DNA of 64,000 bases. Origin: Ectopseudomonas toyotomiensis (GTDB lineage: Bacteria > Pseudomonadota > Gammaproteobacteria > Pseudomonadales > Pseudomonadaceae). The notes under the pieces are model-generated. The model was not told the DNA's origin. It worked only from the letters and a program-made list of their open reading frames with translations, and made no database searches. A program made the position numbers and the translations under genes. Position 1 is the first letter of the stretch. Each line of letters begins with the position of its first letter. This document shows positions 29,137-35,782 of the stretch, piece after piece. The DNA is taken from positions 1 through 64,000 of the forward strand of contig NZ_FOXK01000001.1 of NCBI RefSeq assembly GCF_900115695.1, given 5' to 3'.

Positions 29137-29847
29137 TCAGTCCTCGGAATACGGAAACCAGATATCGCGCGCCTGCCAGTCATCCAGCAGCGCGCGGGCA
29201 TTGTCGAAATAGGCGCGATCCGCCGCCAGGCCATGGCCCGTGGCCAACTCCAGCTGCGCCTGCACAGGCGGCTCGCCGGCCTGTAAGCGCAGCGCCAGTT
29301 GGTAGGCGAACGGCGCCAGTTGCATGAAGCGCACCTGATCCTGGCGGTCGCGCCAGACCAGCAGGCAGGTCGGCTCGGCAGGCGGCTGAGTGGGTTGATG
29401 ATCGACACCGATCATCTGCACCGGCCAGCGATACGCCAGCGGCCAGGCCAATGGCGACCAACCGCGCTCGGGCAACTGCGCATCGCTGACATCCAGCGCC
29501 AGCTCGACCCACTCGTAGTGGGCCAGCTCCAGCATGAACGCAGGGTCGTCAGGCTCGGCGCGATAGCCCTGCTGCAGCCAGGCGATGAATTCCTGGCTGA
29601 TCTCGAGAAAGTAGGGCGTGCTCGCCCGATGCTCGGCGAAGAAGGCGCGCAACAGCCGCTGCCAGCGCTCGACTCCGAGAACCCCACGCAGCACCGGAAA
29701 GGCGCCGCCCACCAGGCTGGCGACGTTGTTGAAGAACAGCTCCTCGTAGACCACCATGCGCTCGGCCGTGATGCCCGGCAGCAAAGACTGCGCCTCGGGC
29801 TGACGAATACGCGCAGCGAAGTCGCGCTGCTGCTGAACGCCGCTCAT
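29137..29847 (-). CDS. hvfC: DUF2063 protein, HvfC-like partner of the MNIO enzyme
   Basis: This 236-residue protein has an N-terminal DUF2063 DNA-binding-like fold (about 7-95: QRDFAARIRQPEAQSLLPG, RMVVYEELFFNNVASLVGGA, FPVLRGVLG). In characterised pathways it is the partner that recruits the precursor peptide to the DUF692 enzyme. A second, C-terminal domain follows. The ATG at 29847 overlaps the stop of the DUF692 gene (ATGA), so production of the two subunits is coupled. Confidence 0.87.
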   Translation of the reverse strand: MSGVQQQRDFAARIRQPEAQSLLPGITAERMVVYEELFFNNVASLVGGAFPVLRGVLGVERWQRLLRAFFAEHRASTPYFLEISQEFIAWLQQGYRAEPDDPAFMLELAHYEWVELALDVSDAQLPERGWSPLAWPLAYRWPVQMIGVDHQPTQPPAEPTCLLVWRDRQDQVRFMQLAPFAYQLALRLQAGEPPVQAQLELATGHGLAADRAYFDNARALLDDWQARDIWFPYSED

Positions 29848-30686
29848 GTGCCGTACCTGCTCAGCGGTTGTGCAGCCTGTTGCAGGCTGCGGATATGCGC
29901 CAGCTCGGCATACAGCTCGGCCAGCGGCGGGAAATTGAAGTCGCGTTCCAGCAGCGTCGGGCGTACGCCATGCCGCGCGTAAGCGCTGCTCAGCAGCGCC
30001 CACACCGGGTCGATCACCGGCGCACCGTGGGTGTCGATCTTCAGGTCTGCCGCCTGGTCGTAATGCCCGGCGACATGCAGATAGGCGATGCGCTCGCTGG
30101 GCATCGCGGCAATGTAGGCTTCGGCATCGAAGCCGAAGTTCAGGCTGTTGACGTAGACGTTGTTGACGTCCAGCAGCAGCTGGCAGTCGGCACGTTCCAG
30201 CACGGCGCGAACGAAATCTGCCTCGTCCAGCTCGCCGGGCAGGCGCGCATAGGCCGATACGTTCTCGATGATCAGCGGCCGCTCCAGCACCTCCTGGACG
30301 ATGCGCACGCGCTCGGCGATGCGCAACACCGACTCTTCGGAAAACGGCAGCGGCATCAGGTCATACAGCTGGCCATCGTCGGCGCAGGCCGACAGGTGTT
30401 CGCTGTAGGCCAGCACGCCGTGCTCGTCGAGAAAGCCCTTGATGGCGTGTAGCAGTTCCAGGTTCAGCGGCGCGAAGCCGCCTAGGTTGAGGGACAGACC
30501 ATGGCATAGCAACGGCCGGCACTCGCTCAGGGCGCGTAACTGCTTGCCCAGCCGACCACCGACACCGATCCAGTTCTCCGGCGCCACTTCGAGAAAGTCG
30601 GCGCCGCTGGCATGATCGCCGATTAGCTCGGCGAGCAGCCCGCGACGCAGGCCGAGACCGGCGCCGGTGAGGTGTGCGAGGTGCAT
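29844..30686 (-). CDS. hvfB: DUF692 multinuclear iron oxidase (HvfB-like, UPF0276)
   Basis: This 280-residue TIM-barrel enzyme belongs to the MNIO (DUF692) family. These enzymes use a two- or three-iron centre and oxygen to convert cysteine residues of precursor peptides into thio-oxazole or oxazolone/thioamide groups. Metal-ligand motifs are visible in FLEVAPENW, LLCHGLSLNLGG, LLLDVNNVYVN and IAYLHVAGHYD. The ATG at 30686 gives MHLAHLTGAGLGLRRGLL, the usual N-terminus. It lies 19 bases downstream of the precursor gene hvfA. Confidence 0.9.
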   Translation of the reverse strand: MHLAHLTGAGLGLRRGLLAELIGDHASGADFLEVAPENWIGVGGRLGKQLRALSECRPLLCHGLSLNLGGFAPLNLELLHAIKGFLDEHGVLAYSEHLSACADDGQLYDLMPLPFSEESVLRIAERVRIVQEVLERPLIIENVSAYARLPGELDEADFVRAVLERADCQLLLDVNNVYVNSLNFGFDAEAYIAAMPSERIAYLHVAGHYDQAADLKIDTHGAPVIDPVWALLSSAYARHGVRPTLLERDFNFPPLAELYAELAHIRSLQQAAQPLSRYGT

Positions 30687-30705
30687 GATCCGTCCTCCCC
30701 TGCCC

Positions 30706-30999
30706 TTACTCGCTCTTCTCGCCGCCGCACTTGCCTTCGCCGCATTTACCCTCGGCATCGGCCTTCTTCTCGCCGCCACACTTACCCTCGCCGCACTTGC
30801 CTTCCTTGTCAGCTTTCATCTCGCCACCGCATTTGCCTTCGCCACAGGAACCTTCCTGCGCCTTCTCGGCAGCGGCCAGGCTGTAGCCGCTGGCCAGCTC
30901 CTGCGCAGCGAAGGGGTTGCTGGCGGCATGGGCAGTGAAGGCCACGGAAGTCAGCAGCGCAGCGCCCAGGGTGGCAGTCAGGGTATTGAGTTGTTTCAT
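30706..30999 (-). CDS. hvfA: HvfA-like RiPP precursor with repeated EGKCG motifs
   Basis: This 97-residue secreted peptide has a signal peptide (1-25, ending TAHA before ASNPF), a short leader-like region to about residue 48, then a low-complexity core. Six cysteines occur at 52, 57, 69, 74, 86 and 91, one in EGSCG and five in EGKCG, forming three Cys pairs at a 17-residue period. In Haemophilus HvfA the EGKCG cysteines are modified by HvfB/HvfC to copper-binding oxazolone/thioamide groups, so a copper-sequestering role is likely. GGAG is placed 7 bases before the ATG. The next genes are hvfB, hvfC and a DoxX gene. Confidence 0.88.
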   Translation of the reverse strand: MKQLNTLTATLGAALLTSVAFTAHAASNPFAAQELASGYSLAAAEKAQEGSCGEGKCGGEMKADKEGKCGEGKCGGEKKADAEGKCGEGKCGGEKSE

Positions 31000-31054
31000 G
31001 GCATCTCTCCATCGGTTTCGAATGCGGGGCCAGGTTGGCGCCCTCGCAGCAATT

Positions 31055-31080
31055 GACGAGGTAGAGATGCGGGCGTTACA
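31055..31080 (-). promoter_or_regulatory. ECF-sigma-like promoter of hvfA
   Basis: On the minus strand TGTAAC (31080-31075) and CGTC (31058-31055) are separated by 16 bases, a geometry typical of group 4 (ECF) sigma promoters. The predicted start of transcription would lie about 50 bases before the hvfA ATG. Related operons in Caulobacter depend on an ECF factor recognising a GTAAC-type -35 box. The motif was found by eye, not by a matrix. Confidence 0.42.
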
Positions 31081-31100
31081 GCGGGCGAAAAAAGTTTTTC

Positions 31101-31186
31101 GTAGCCCGGATGAAATCCGTGAGCGTTGCCCGCTACCAGTCGCGGCTACGACTGCATGGATGCAGGAGGTAGAGCGAAGCAGGATG
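31101..31186. repeat. REP half element plus second copy of the 28-bp repeat
   Basis: GTAGCCCGGATGAAATCCGT at 31101-31120 matches one arm of the REPIN at 24086. It is followed at 31148-31175 by an exact inverted copy of the 28-bp repeat found at 22391-22418. Both lie in the non-coding stretch upstream of hvfA. Confidence 0.75.
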
Positions 31187-31573
31187 TCAGAGCCGAGAGC
31201 CCCTCCCACAGTTATAGGAACATCCACCGCACCGTGGGAGGCGCTTCAGCGGCGAGGCTTTCGATAGCCAGTGGCACGAACAGCCAGTGCAAGCGTTAGA
31301 TGGACAAGGTGCCATCCATGCATTGCAACTCTGCATCGCCCCTTGATTCGACACAGTCTCTTGTGTGCCTTGCACCTTTCCAGTGCCTTTGTGTATACCT
31401 ATCCAGTAGTAATGAAAGCGTGAAATGTGGAGGTCAAGCGAATACGCGCTGACGCATGCTTCACGCTCTAAGTCGTTGAAATTTTTAAATTTTTCTGAGT
31501 TTAAAGCTGCCACTTTTCGGAGTTATACCGCCTTCCATGCTATTGGATTAGTACGGAAGACTATCTAATCACT
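31187..31573. other. non-coding stretch with REP-like and attC-like remnants
   Basis: The gap from hvfA to the first cassette gene spans about 590 bp. Its distal part begins with another REP-type pair (CCCTCCCACAG facing CCGTGGGAGG, about 31200-31242). It then carries a GTTAGAT core-like site at 31295-31301 and a possible degenerate attC at about 31465-31527 (CTCTAAGTCGTTGAAA to GTTATAC). The GC content falls sharply after about 31440. No integron integrase or other gene is seen. Confidence 0.45.
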
Positions 31574-31587
31574 GTTAGAACCACGCC

Positions 31588-32547
31588 ATGAAAATGAACG
31601 AATTAGTTAGAGAATTTATAACCAAAAGAACACTTTCGTCCGACATGGAGCTAAATGCCCCGCTTCATGAAGCAATATATCGCCTAGAAGCAACGGACAA
31701 ATTAGCCAGAGAACTGCTTGAATCAAACAAGGCACTCCTTGAGGATCTTGTTTATTGGCCTTCACTACACGACATGTACGAAAGAAGTTATGAGTATTGC
31801 TGTGGCGTACTTGGATGCTTTTTAATCGCCCAATTTCAGTCAAGCGAAGCCCTGTGCAGAACAGCTATTGAAGGCGCAGTAAATTTACACTACACAAGTC
31901 TTGGCGACTCTTTAAGCAAACAAATTGCATACTTTAAGAACCACCTTGAGACAGAAAGAAAACAAAACATCAACTGGAAAAATAGCGTAGCAAGCAGCAG
32001 CCACTCCGAGGAACTGAAACAGTATCACTTTGAAAAAATAGATCAAAAAAACATTGCTCTTAACAATTACGAAGACATGCTCCGAGAATCTCTTTCGCTG
32101 GTTCAAGTTAGCTTTGATGACATCAATGAAAAGTGGCCAAGCATATTTGACAGATTCTGCGCAATAAACGACGAGATTGGATATAGAACCATCTATGCAG
32201 CTCTCTGCTCCCAGGCCCACAATGATGCAGAGGACGCACTAAACAAAATTTACGCACGAGTTTGCGCAAGTGTCGACGGCTTAGATGAGGCACATTTCAT
32301 TGAACAGTACAATTTTTCTCTATACATGGCTTTGATGGCAATCAAATATCACATATTCGCATCAGCAATGTACATTGCAAAACTTGAAATAAGCGCAGAG
32401 CCACTTATAGAACATTACAAAAAAGTGATGGACGCCATTACCCTTGTCACTGAGAACGGACCAAGACTTGTAAGAGAAAAAATCACCGTCAGGCAAGGTT
32501 CTAACTATGCGCTCAAATCGCTCACTTCGTTCGCTGGGACGGGCTGA
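31588..32547 (+). CDS. cassette-encoded protein of unknown function (possibly DUF5677-like)
   Basis: This 319-residue, mostly helical soluble protein is encoded by strongly AT-rich DNA. The stretch IYAALCSQAHNDAEDAL near residue 212 resembles the Ser/His motif of DUF5677 proteins, but I am not sure of the family. The reading frame runs into the attC site (the last 16 residues are encoded by it), which is common for cassette genes. A start at 31588 or 31594 lies only 7-13 bases into the cassette, with no good ribosome-binding site, so expression may depend on read-through from upstream. Confidence 0.65.
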   Translation: MKMNELVREFITKRTLSSDMELNAPLHEAIYRLEATDKLARELLESNKALLEDLVYWPSLHDMYERSYEYCCGVLGCFLIAQFQSSEALCRTAIEGAVNLHYTSLGDSLSKQIAYFKNHLETERKQNINWKNSVASSSHSEELKQYHFEKIDQKNIALNNYEDMLRESLSLVQVSFDDINEKWPSIFDRFCAINDEIGYRTIYAALCSQAHNDAEDALNKIYARVCASVDGLDEAHFIEQYNFSLYMALMAIKYHIFASAMYIAKLEISAEPLIEHYKKVMDAITLVTENGPRLVREKITVRQGSNYALKSLTSFAGTG

Positions 32548-32575
32548 AGCCCGCCCTTTAGCTTAATCGTTATGC
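32499..32575 (+). repeat. attC site of cassette 1
   Basis: It runs from R'' TTCTAAC (32499-32505) to R' GTTATGC (32569-32575), 77 bp, with an internal GGGCTGAAGCCC hairpin and GCTCAA/TTTAGC inner boxes. R'' is the exact complement of the GTTAGAA core at the cassette's left end. The predicted crossover is between G32569 and T32570. Confidence 0.85.
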
Positions 32576-32609
32576 AATCAATACACGGTAGAAACAAGGA
32601 GAATAATTA

Positions 32610-33251
32610 ATGAGTTTACCTACCTCTTACATGAACTCAGTAAAGCGGATACCAGACATTTTGGAGGCGATTCAAACTGCACAAGCTCCTCAAACATTTC
32701 ATACCAGATTTCTTGAGCAGCTAGGGTTCAAATCGAAAGGAGATCGACTAGTTATAGGGGTTCTGAAGGACTTAGGCTTTCTAGATGAAAAGGGGACCCC
32801 AACTGAACGCTACTACCGATTCCTAGATCAATCGCATTCAGGTGCTGTACTGGCTGAAGGTATCCGCGAGGCATGGTCAGATCTTTTCGCGATAAACGTC
32901 AACGCTCATCAAATGCAAAAAGCGGAATTCGTGGGTAAATTAAAGACGCTTTCGCAGGGCCAGCTAAGTGACCGCGTAATTGATTGCCACTATATGACCT
33001 TTGGCGCGCTGGTTAAGAATGCGGATTTTACTAGTCATAGCGTACGGCAGAGGCCGAAAGTTGAGACAGAGAGAAGTGAGCCAAAAGAAGTCGATAAAAC
33101 CAAAATGGACTCTAGCTCCAGTGGCCATGGAGGTGGAAGTAAGCTCGAATTTGGAGGGCTCGTCTACAACATTCAAATAGTCCTTCCCGAGTCGAGAGAT
33201 CCAGTTGTTTACGACGCGTTGTTTAAAAGCCTTAAAGAGCATCTGTCATGA
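32610..33251 (+). CDS. DUF5343 domain protein (cassette 2, first gene)
   Basis: This 213-residue protein has an N-terminal winged-helix-like DUF5343 domain (about 1-140: SLPTSYMNSVKRIPDILEAI, FLEQLGFKSKGDRLVIGVLK, GFLDEKGTPTERYYRFLD). A Ser/Gly/Lys-rich linker and a short C-terminal segment of about 35 residues (EFGGLVYNIQIVLPES) follow. A good AAGGAG ribosome-binding site lies 8 bases before the ATG. Its stop overlaps the start of the HEPN gene by 4 bases, so the two products are made together. DUF5343 proteins are often paired with predicted RNases; the function here is inferred. Confidence 0.82.
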   Translation: MSLPTSYMNSVKRIPDILEAIQTAQAPQTFHTRFLEQLGFKSKGDRLVIGVLKDLGFLDEKGTPTERYYRFLDQSHSGAVLAEGIREAWSDLFAINVNAHQMQKAEFVGKLKTLSQGQLSDRVIDCHYMTFGALVKNADFTSHSVRQRPKVETERSEPKEVDKTKMDSSSSGHGGGSKLEFGGLVYNIQIVLPESRDPVVYDALFKSLKEHLS

Positions 33252-33829
33252 CTGGGAATGACCAGCTCTATAGCTTCGTTCTAAAAGGTCTCCTTACTGA
33301 AGAATCTCTAGATAAAGCAGGACGCAAGAATCGTTCTGAAATCGCTCTATCAGATGAAGCCATAGCGGCCACTTTATCCTTGGATTTACTGCCATCAGAT
33401 CTAGTTGCCAACGCTCGCTCTATGGCAGTCATTTATACTGCTGTAGCGGCATTTGAAAATGCCGTACGAGAGTTGATATCGGGAGTTCTTTTAGAGAATT
33501 ATGGAGAGGGGTGGTGGGAGCAATGTGTCTCTCAGAATGTAAGAGGGCGGGCCGAAAAGCGCGCTGAAGAGGAACGAAAAATAAAGTGGCATACACAAAG
33601 GGGCGTAAACCCAATTAATTACACGACAATGGCTGATCTTGTAAATGTAATGAGAAATAACTGGGACCACTTTGAGCCCCATGTTCGCTCTATAGATTGG
33701 GTTGCTAGCGTTTTTGACGCTGTAGAGAGGTCAAGGAACGTAATCATGCATAGTGGAATTCTTGAGCAAGGCGATATTGAAAGACTTGGTGTTTTTCTGC
33801 GCGACTGGGTGAAGCAGGTTGGCGCATAA
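33248..33829 (+). CDS. Swt1-like HEPN domain protein (cassette 2, second gene)
   Basis: This 193-residue helical protein carries the HEPN signature R-x4-H at R163-H168 (RNVIMH), the catalytic pattern of HEPN RNases, and a TAVAAFENAVRELI helix typical of Swt1-like HEPN proteins. It overlaps the DUF5343 gene (ATGA) and ends inside the attC site. HEPN proteins often act as ribonuclease toxins in abortive infection and toxin-antitoxin systems; DUF5343 may be the sensor or regulator. This is inference from motif and pairing. Confidence 0.78.
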   Translation: MTGNDQLYSFVLKGLLTEESLDKAGRKNRSEIALSDEAIAATLSLDLLPSDLVANARSMAVIYTAVAAFENAVRELISGVLLENYGEGWWEQCVSQNVRGRAEKRAEEERKIKWHTQRGVNPINYTTMADLVNVMRNNWDHFEPHVRSIDWVASVFDAVERSRNVIMHSGILEQGDIERLGVFLRDWVKQVGA

Positions 33830-33871
33830 CAATGCATTGCAGCGGACAAGCCGCTGAATGCGGCGTTAAAT
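33824..33871 (+). repeat. attC site of cassette 2
   Basis: It runs from R'' GCATAAC (33824-33830) to R' GTTAAAT (33865-33871). At 48 bp it is short for the class, but the stem is regular: GCATT pairs with AATGC and CAGCGG with CCGCTG. R'' is the exact complement of the core GTTATGC at the left end of cassette 2. Confidence 0.85.
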
Positions 33872-33893
33872 TTCAATGAAAATGGAGTCACGG

Positions 33894-34349
33894 ATGAAAA
33901 ATATACAAACATTCATAGTGATAGCTTTTGCTTTTTTTATAAACGGCTGCGCATCTCAGTACACCCCACCAACCTCTGGCTCGCAAGCAAAGGTAACATA
34001 TATTTCCGAAGCAAATAACAACGCTTTGCAGGTATTTTATTTCAAATCGTACGAATGCAACAAGCCCGAAATGATAAAGTCTTTTAAACAATCTGAGACT
34101 AGGCAGCGACACACGATATACGTTCAGGCTGGCAAGAAATTTATAAATACATTTCGTCTTCTTCAAACCTCCAATTCGCACTTAACGTGGTATTACTCTA
34201 CAATCGAATTCACTCCCAAAGAAAATGAAGAATACTTGATAACTCTGCACGGCGAAACTTATGTCAAATCTAGCATTAAAAAACTTAAGGGTAATGAATA
34301 TGAGTTGATTGCAAACTTGACCAGGCCTGAGAGGAGTTGCACATGGTGA
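33894..34349 (+). CDS. cassette-encoded putative lipoprotein
   Basis: This 151-residue protein has an N-terminal hydrophobic signal and a lipobox-like FINGC with Cys19, followed by a mature part without a recognised domain. GGAG lies 6 bases before the chosen ATG (33894), preferred over the in-frame ATG at 33876. The codon use is AT-rich like its neighbours. It could be an envelope protein acquired by cassette exchange; the function is unknown. Confidence 0.65.
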   Translation: MKNIQTFIVIAFAFFINGCASQYTPPTSGSQAKVTYISEANNNALQVFYFKSYECNKPEMIKSFKQSETRQRHTIYVQAGKKFINTFRLLQTSNSHLTWYYSTIEFTPKENEEYLITLHGETYVKSSIKKLKGNEYELIANLTRPERSCTW

Positions 34350-34366
34350 GTATTGACCTGTAAAAA

Positions 34367-34428
34367 ACCTAACAAATTGCTCAAAAACTCCGGCAATTTG
34401 GCTGGACCTTCGTTGTGGAGCGTTAGAA
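34367..34428 (+). repeat. attC site of cassette 3
   Basis: It runs from R'' ACCTAAC (34367-34373) to R' GTTAGAA (34422-34428), 62 bp. GCTC near the left and GGAGC near the right pair as the L boxes, and AAATTGC/GCAATTT form an inner stem. R'' matches its own core (GTTAAAT) at 5 of 7 positions. Confidence 0.78.
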
Positions 34429-34467
34429 AACAAACATGGACAGGCGTCAGTCCTTAAAACACAAGGC

Positions 34468-34722
34468 ATGACAGTAACAATCAGCGTAGAAGATGGTGAA
34501 TCAATTGAGGTTGCATTACGCAAGCTCAAGAAAAAGGTAAAGCACGAGACAGACCGGCGCTGGCACAAGCGAAGATTTGGTTATTACGAGAAACCATCCG
34601 TATTGAAGCGCAAGGCAAAAAAGACGAAAGCGCTTTCAATACAGTCAGGTGGTAGTTTGTGGTTGAAAATTGGCCTTAAGGAACAATTTTCTAAAAGCGG
34701 TAAATTAGCTGCGGGGCGCTAG
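34468..34722 (+). CDS. ribosomal protein bS21-like protein in a cassette
   Basis: This 84-residue basic protein has residues 1-55 resembling bS21: an N-terminal strand, then SIEVALRKLKKKVKHE, RRWHKRRFGYYEKPS, and a run of Lys (VLKRKAKKTKA). Normal bacterial bS21 is about 70 residues and ends in a basic tail; here the last 28 residues are unrelated and could be read-through of cassette end sequence. The ATG has only a poorly spaced AAGG before it. It lies in the fourth cassette, beyond attC3. Confidence 0.7.
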   Translation: MTVTISVEDGESIEVALRKLKKKVKHETDRRWHKRRFGYYEKPSVLKRKAKKTKALSIQSGGSLWLKIGLKEQFSKSGKLAAGR

Positions 34723-34725
34723 CAA

Positions 34726-34796
34726 GTAGCCCGGACAGCCACCGCAAACGGTGGATGAAAAAAGCGTCGGCTACGCGCCCCGATCCACCCTACGCA
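34726..34796. repeat. REP-like element at the end of the cassette array
   Basis: It starts GTAGCCCGGAC, holds a CCACCGCAAACGGTGG hairpin and ends CCACCCTACGC, matching the REP arms elsewhere in the window. It lies 4 bases after the bS21-like stop, and may have replaced the missing fourth attC. Confidence 0.65.
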
Positions 34797-34880
34797 GTGC
34801 CCACCTGGGTGGGCGACGCCATAGCTTTCAACAAAACGCTGCACCCGGAATAAACATCCGAAAACCAACAACGCCCTCGC

Positions 34881-35114
34881 TCACCCCTGATTACGCCGGT
34901 CCTGCGCCAAGCGCTCGGCCAGGGCGTCGAGTTCGGGTAACTCCTCATCCGGCATCTGCCGGATCACCGCCTGGGTCAGCTTCATCTGGCGGATGAAACG
35001 ACGGCAGTTGCCGCACATCGCCAGGTGCGCGCGTACGGCCAGGCGCTGGCGTAGCGTCAGTTGGCCGTCGAGATAATCGCTGGAATGAGCGACCAATTCC
35101 TTGCAGGTCAGCAT
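34881..35114 (-). CDS. zinc-finger anti-sigma factor
   Basis: This 77-residue protein has a zf-HC2 fold (H39-type pattern: RAHLAMCGNCRRF, with a preceding Cys/His in TCKELVAHSSDYL). It probably binds zinc and sequesters the ECF factor encoded just upstream; there is no transmembrane segment, so it is cytoplasmic. It overlaps the sigma gene by 7 bases. Release of the sigma factor would follow oxidation or metal exchange at the zinc site, as in other soluble ZAS proteins; this is inferred. Confidence 0.85.
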   Translation of the reverse strand: MLTCKELVAHSSDYLDGQLTLRQRLAVRAHLAMCGNCRRFIRQMKLTQAVIRQMPDEELPELDALAERLAQDRRNQG

Positions 35115-35710
35115 TGGCCTGTCTCCTCGAAATGTTCCAGGGTGGCAAAGACTTTCAGGCGTGCCCGATGCAGCAGCACACGGGCATTGGAGAGCGAGAT
35201 GTCGAGAAGATTACAGATCGCCTCCAACTCCAGGCCCTGACGCTCGCGCAGCACCAGCACACTGGCCTGCAACTCGGACAGGCTGGCCAGGGTGTGTTCC
35301 AGGCACTGGCGCAGTTCGTCTTCGGTAAGCAGCGCTTCGGGGCTGTCCTGATGCCAGGCATGTGGCGCCAGCAGCCAGTGGCCGTCATCGGCAAAACGCT
35401 CGTCACCCACCGTGCCGTGCGGTGCGGCCAAGTCATCGAGCAGCACCTCGCGGCGGTTGTGCTTGAGGCGCGTCTTGGCGGTATTGGCGGTGATGGTCAG
35501 CAGCCAGGTCTTGAGGCTGGAGCGCCCCTGAAAGCCGCCGAGGCTGCGCACCACGGCGAGCCAGGCATCCTGAACCACCTCATCGGCGTGGCGACTGCCG
35601 ACGATGGCATAGGCCACCGCGCGCATCGCCCCCTGGTAGCGAGCTACCAGCTCGCGATAGGCCGCCTGCTCACCGGCGAGCAGACGATCCAACAGATCGG
35701 TATCGGACAT
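35108..35710 (-). CDS. ECF-subfamily RNA polymerase sigma factor
   Basis: This 200-residue sigma factor has region 2 (YRELVARYQGAMRAVAYAI, DEVVQDAWLAVVRSLGGFQG, LKTWLLTITANTAKTRL) and region 4 (LRQCLEHTLASLSELQASVL, EAICNLLDISLSNARVLLHR). The ATG at 35710 is followed by MSDTDLLDRLL; GGAG lies 5 bases upstream. It is co-transcribed with the anti-sigma gene. As I recall, its P. aeruginosa equivalent is PA3285, next to the DUF692/DUF2063 genes; here a cassette array separates it from hvfA. Confidence 0.88.
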   Translation of the reverse strand: MSDTDLLDRLLAGEQAAYRELVARYQGAMRAVAYAIVGSRHADEVVQDAWLAVVRSLGGFQGRSSLKTWLLTITANTAKTRLKHNRREVLLDDLAAPHGTVGDERFADDGHWLLAPHAWHQDSPEALLTEDELRQCLEHTLASLSELQASVLVLRERQGLELEAICNLLDISLSNARVLLHRARLKVFATLEHFEETGQC

Positions 35711-35782
35711 AGAACTCCCATGGGTAGGGCCTTGCGCGCACAATCACACTCTGCGTACGCGCCAGGCATTCCTACAGAGAGT

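Larger units (their letters stand above)
31575..34725 (+). mobile_element. array of integron gene cassettes lacking an integrase (CALIN-like)
   Basis: This AT-rich block contains three recognisable attC sites (32499-32575, 33824-33871, 34367-34428) and a leading core site GTTAGAA at 31574-31580. The R'' box of the first attC (TTCTAAC) is the exact complement of the core at the start of its own cassette (GTTAGAA). The R'' of the second (GCATAAC) likewise complements the core at the start of cassette 2 (GTTATGC). Cassettes are 31575-32569, 32570-33865, 33866-34422 and a fourth from 34423 whose attC is degraded or lost. All genes read in the same direction, as expected. Confidence 0.82.

Noticed and set aside
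30706..30860. CRISPR-like array
   Set aside because: The repeated DNA encodes the EGKCG units of HvfA; repeats have no unique spacers and stay in frame.
31000..31227. N-terminal extension of HvfA from an upstream in-frame start
   Set aside because: It would abolish the signal peptide and read through repeats; the ATG at 30999 has a good ribosome-binding site.
31187..31513. 108-codon minus-strand frame with several Cys upstream of hvfA
   Set aside because: It crosses REP-like and attC-like sequence, has no ribosome-binding site, and its Cys-rich part is encoded by the repeat.
31000..31600. Integron integrase gene next to the cassettes
   Set aside because: No tyrosine-recombinase frame or motif is found on either strand in this region or in the rest of the window.
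34751..34996. 81-codon plus-strand frame between the cassettes and the anti-sigma gene
   Set aside because: It overlaps a REP element and the antisense of the anti-sigma gene and has no recognised feature.
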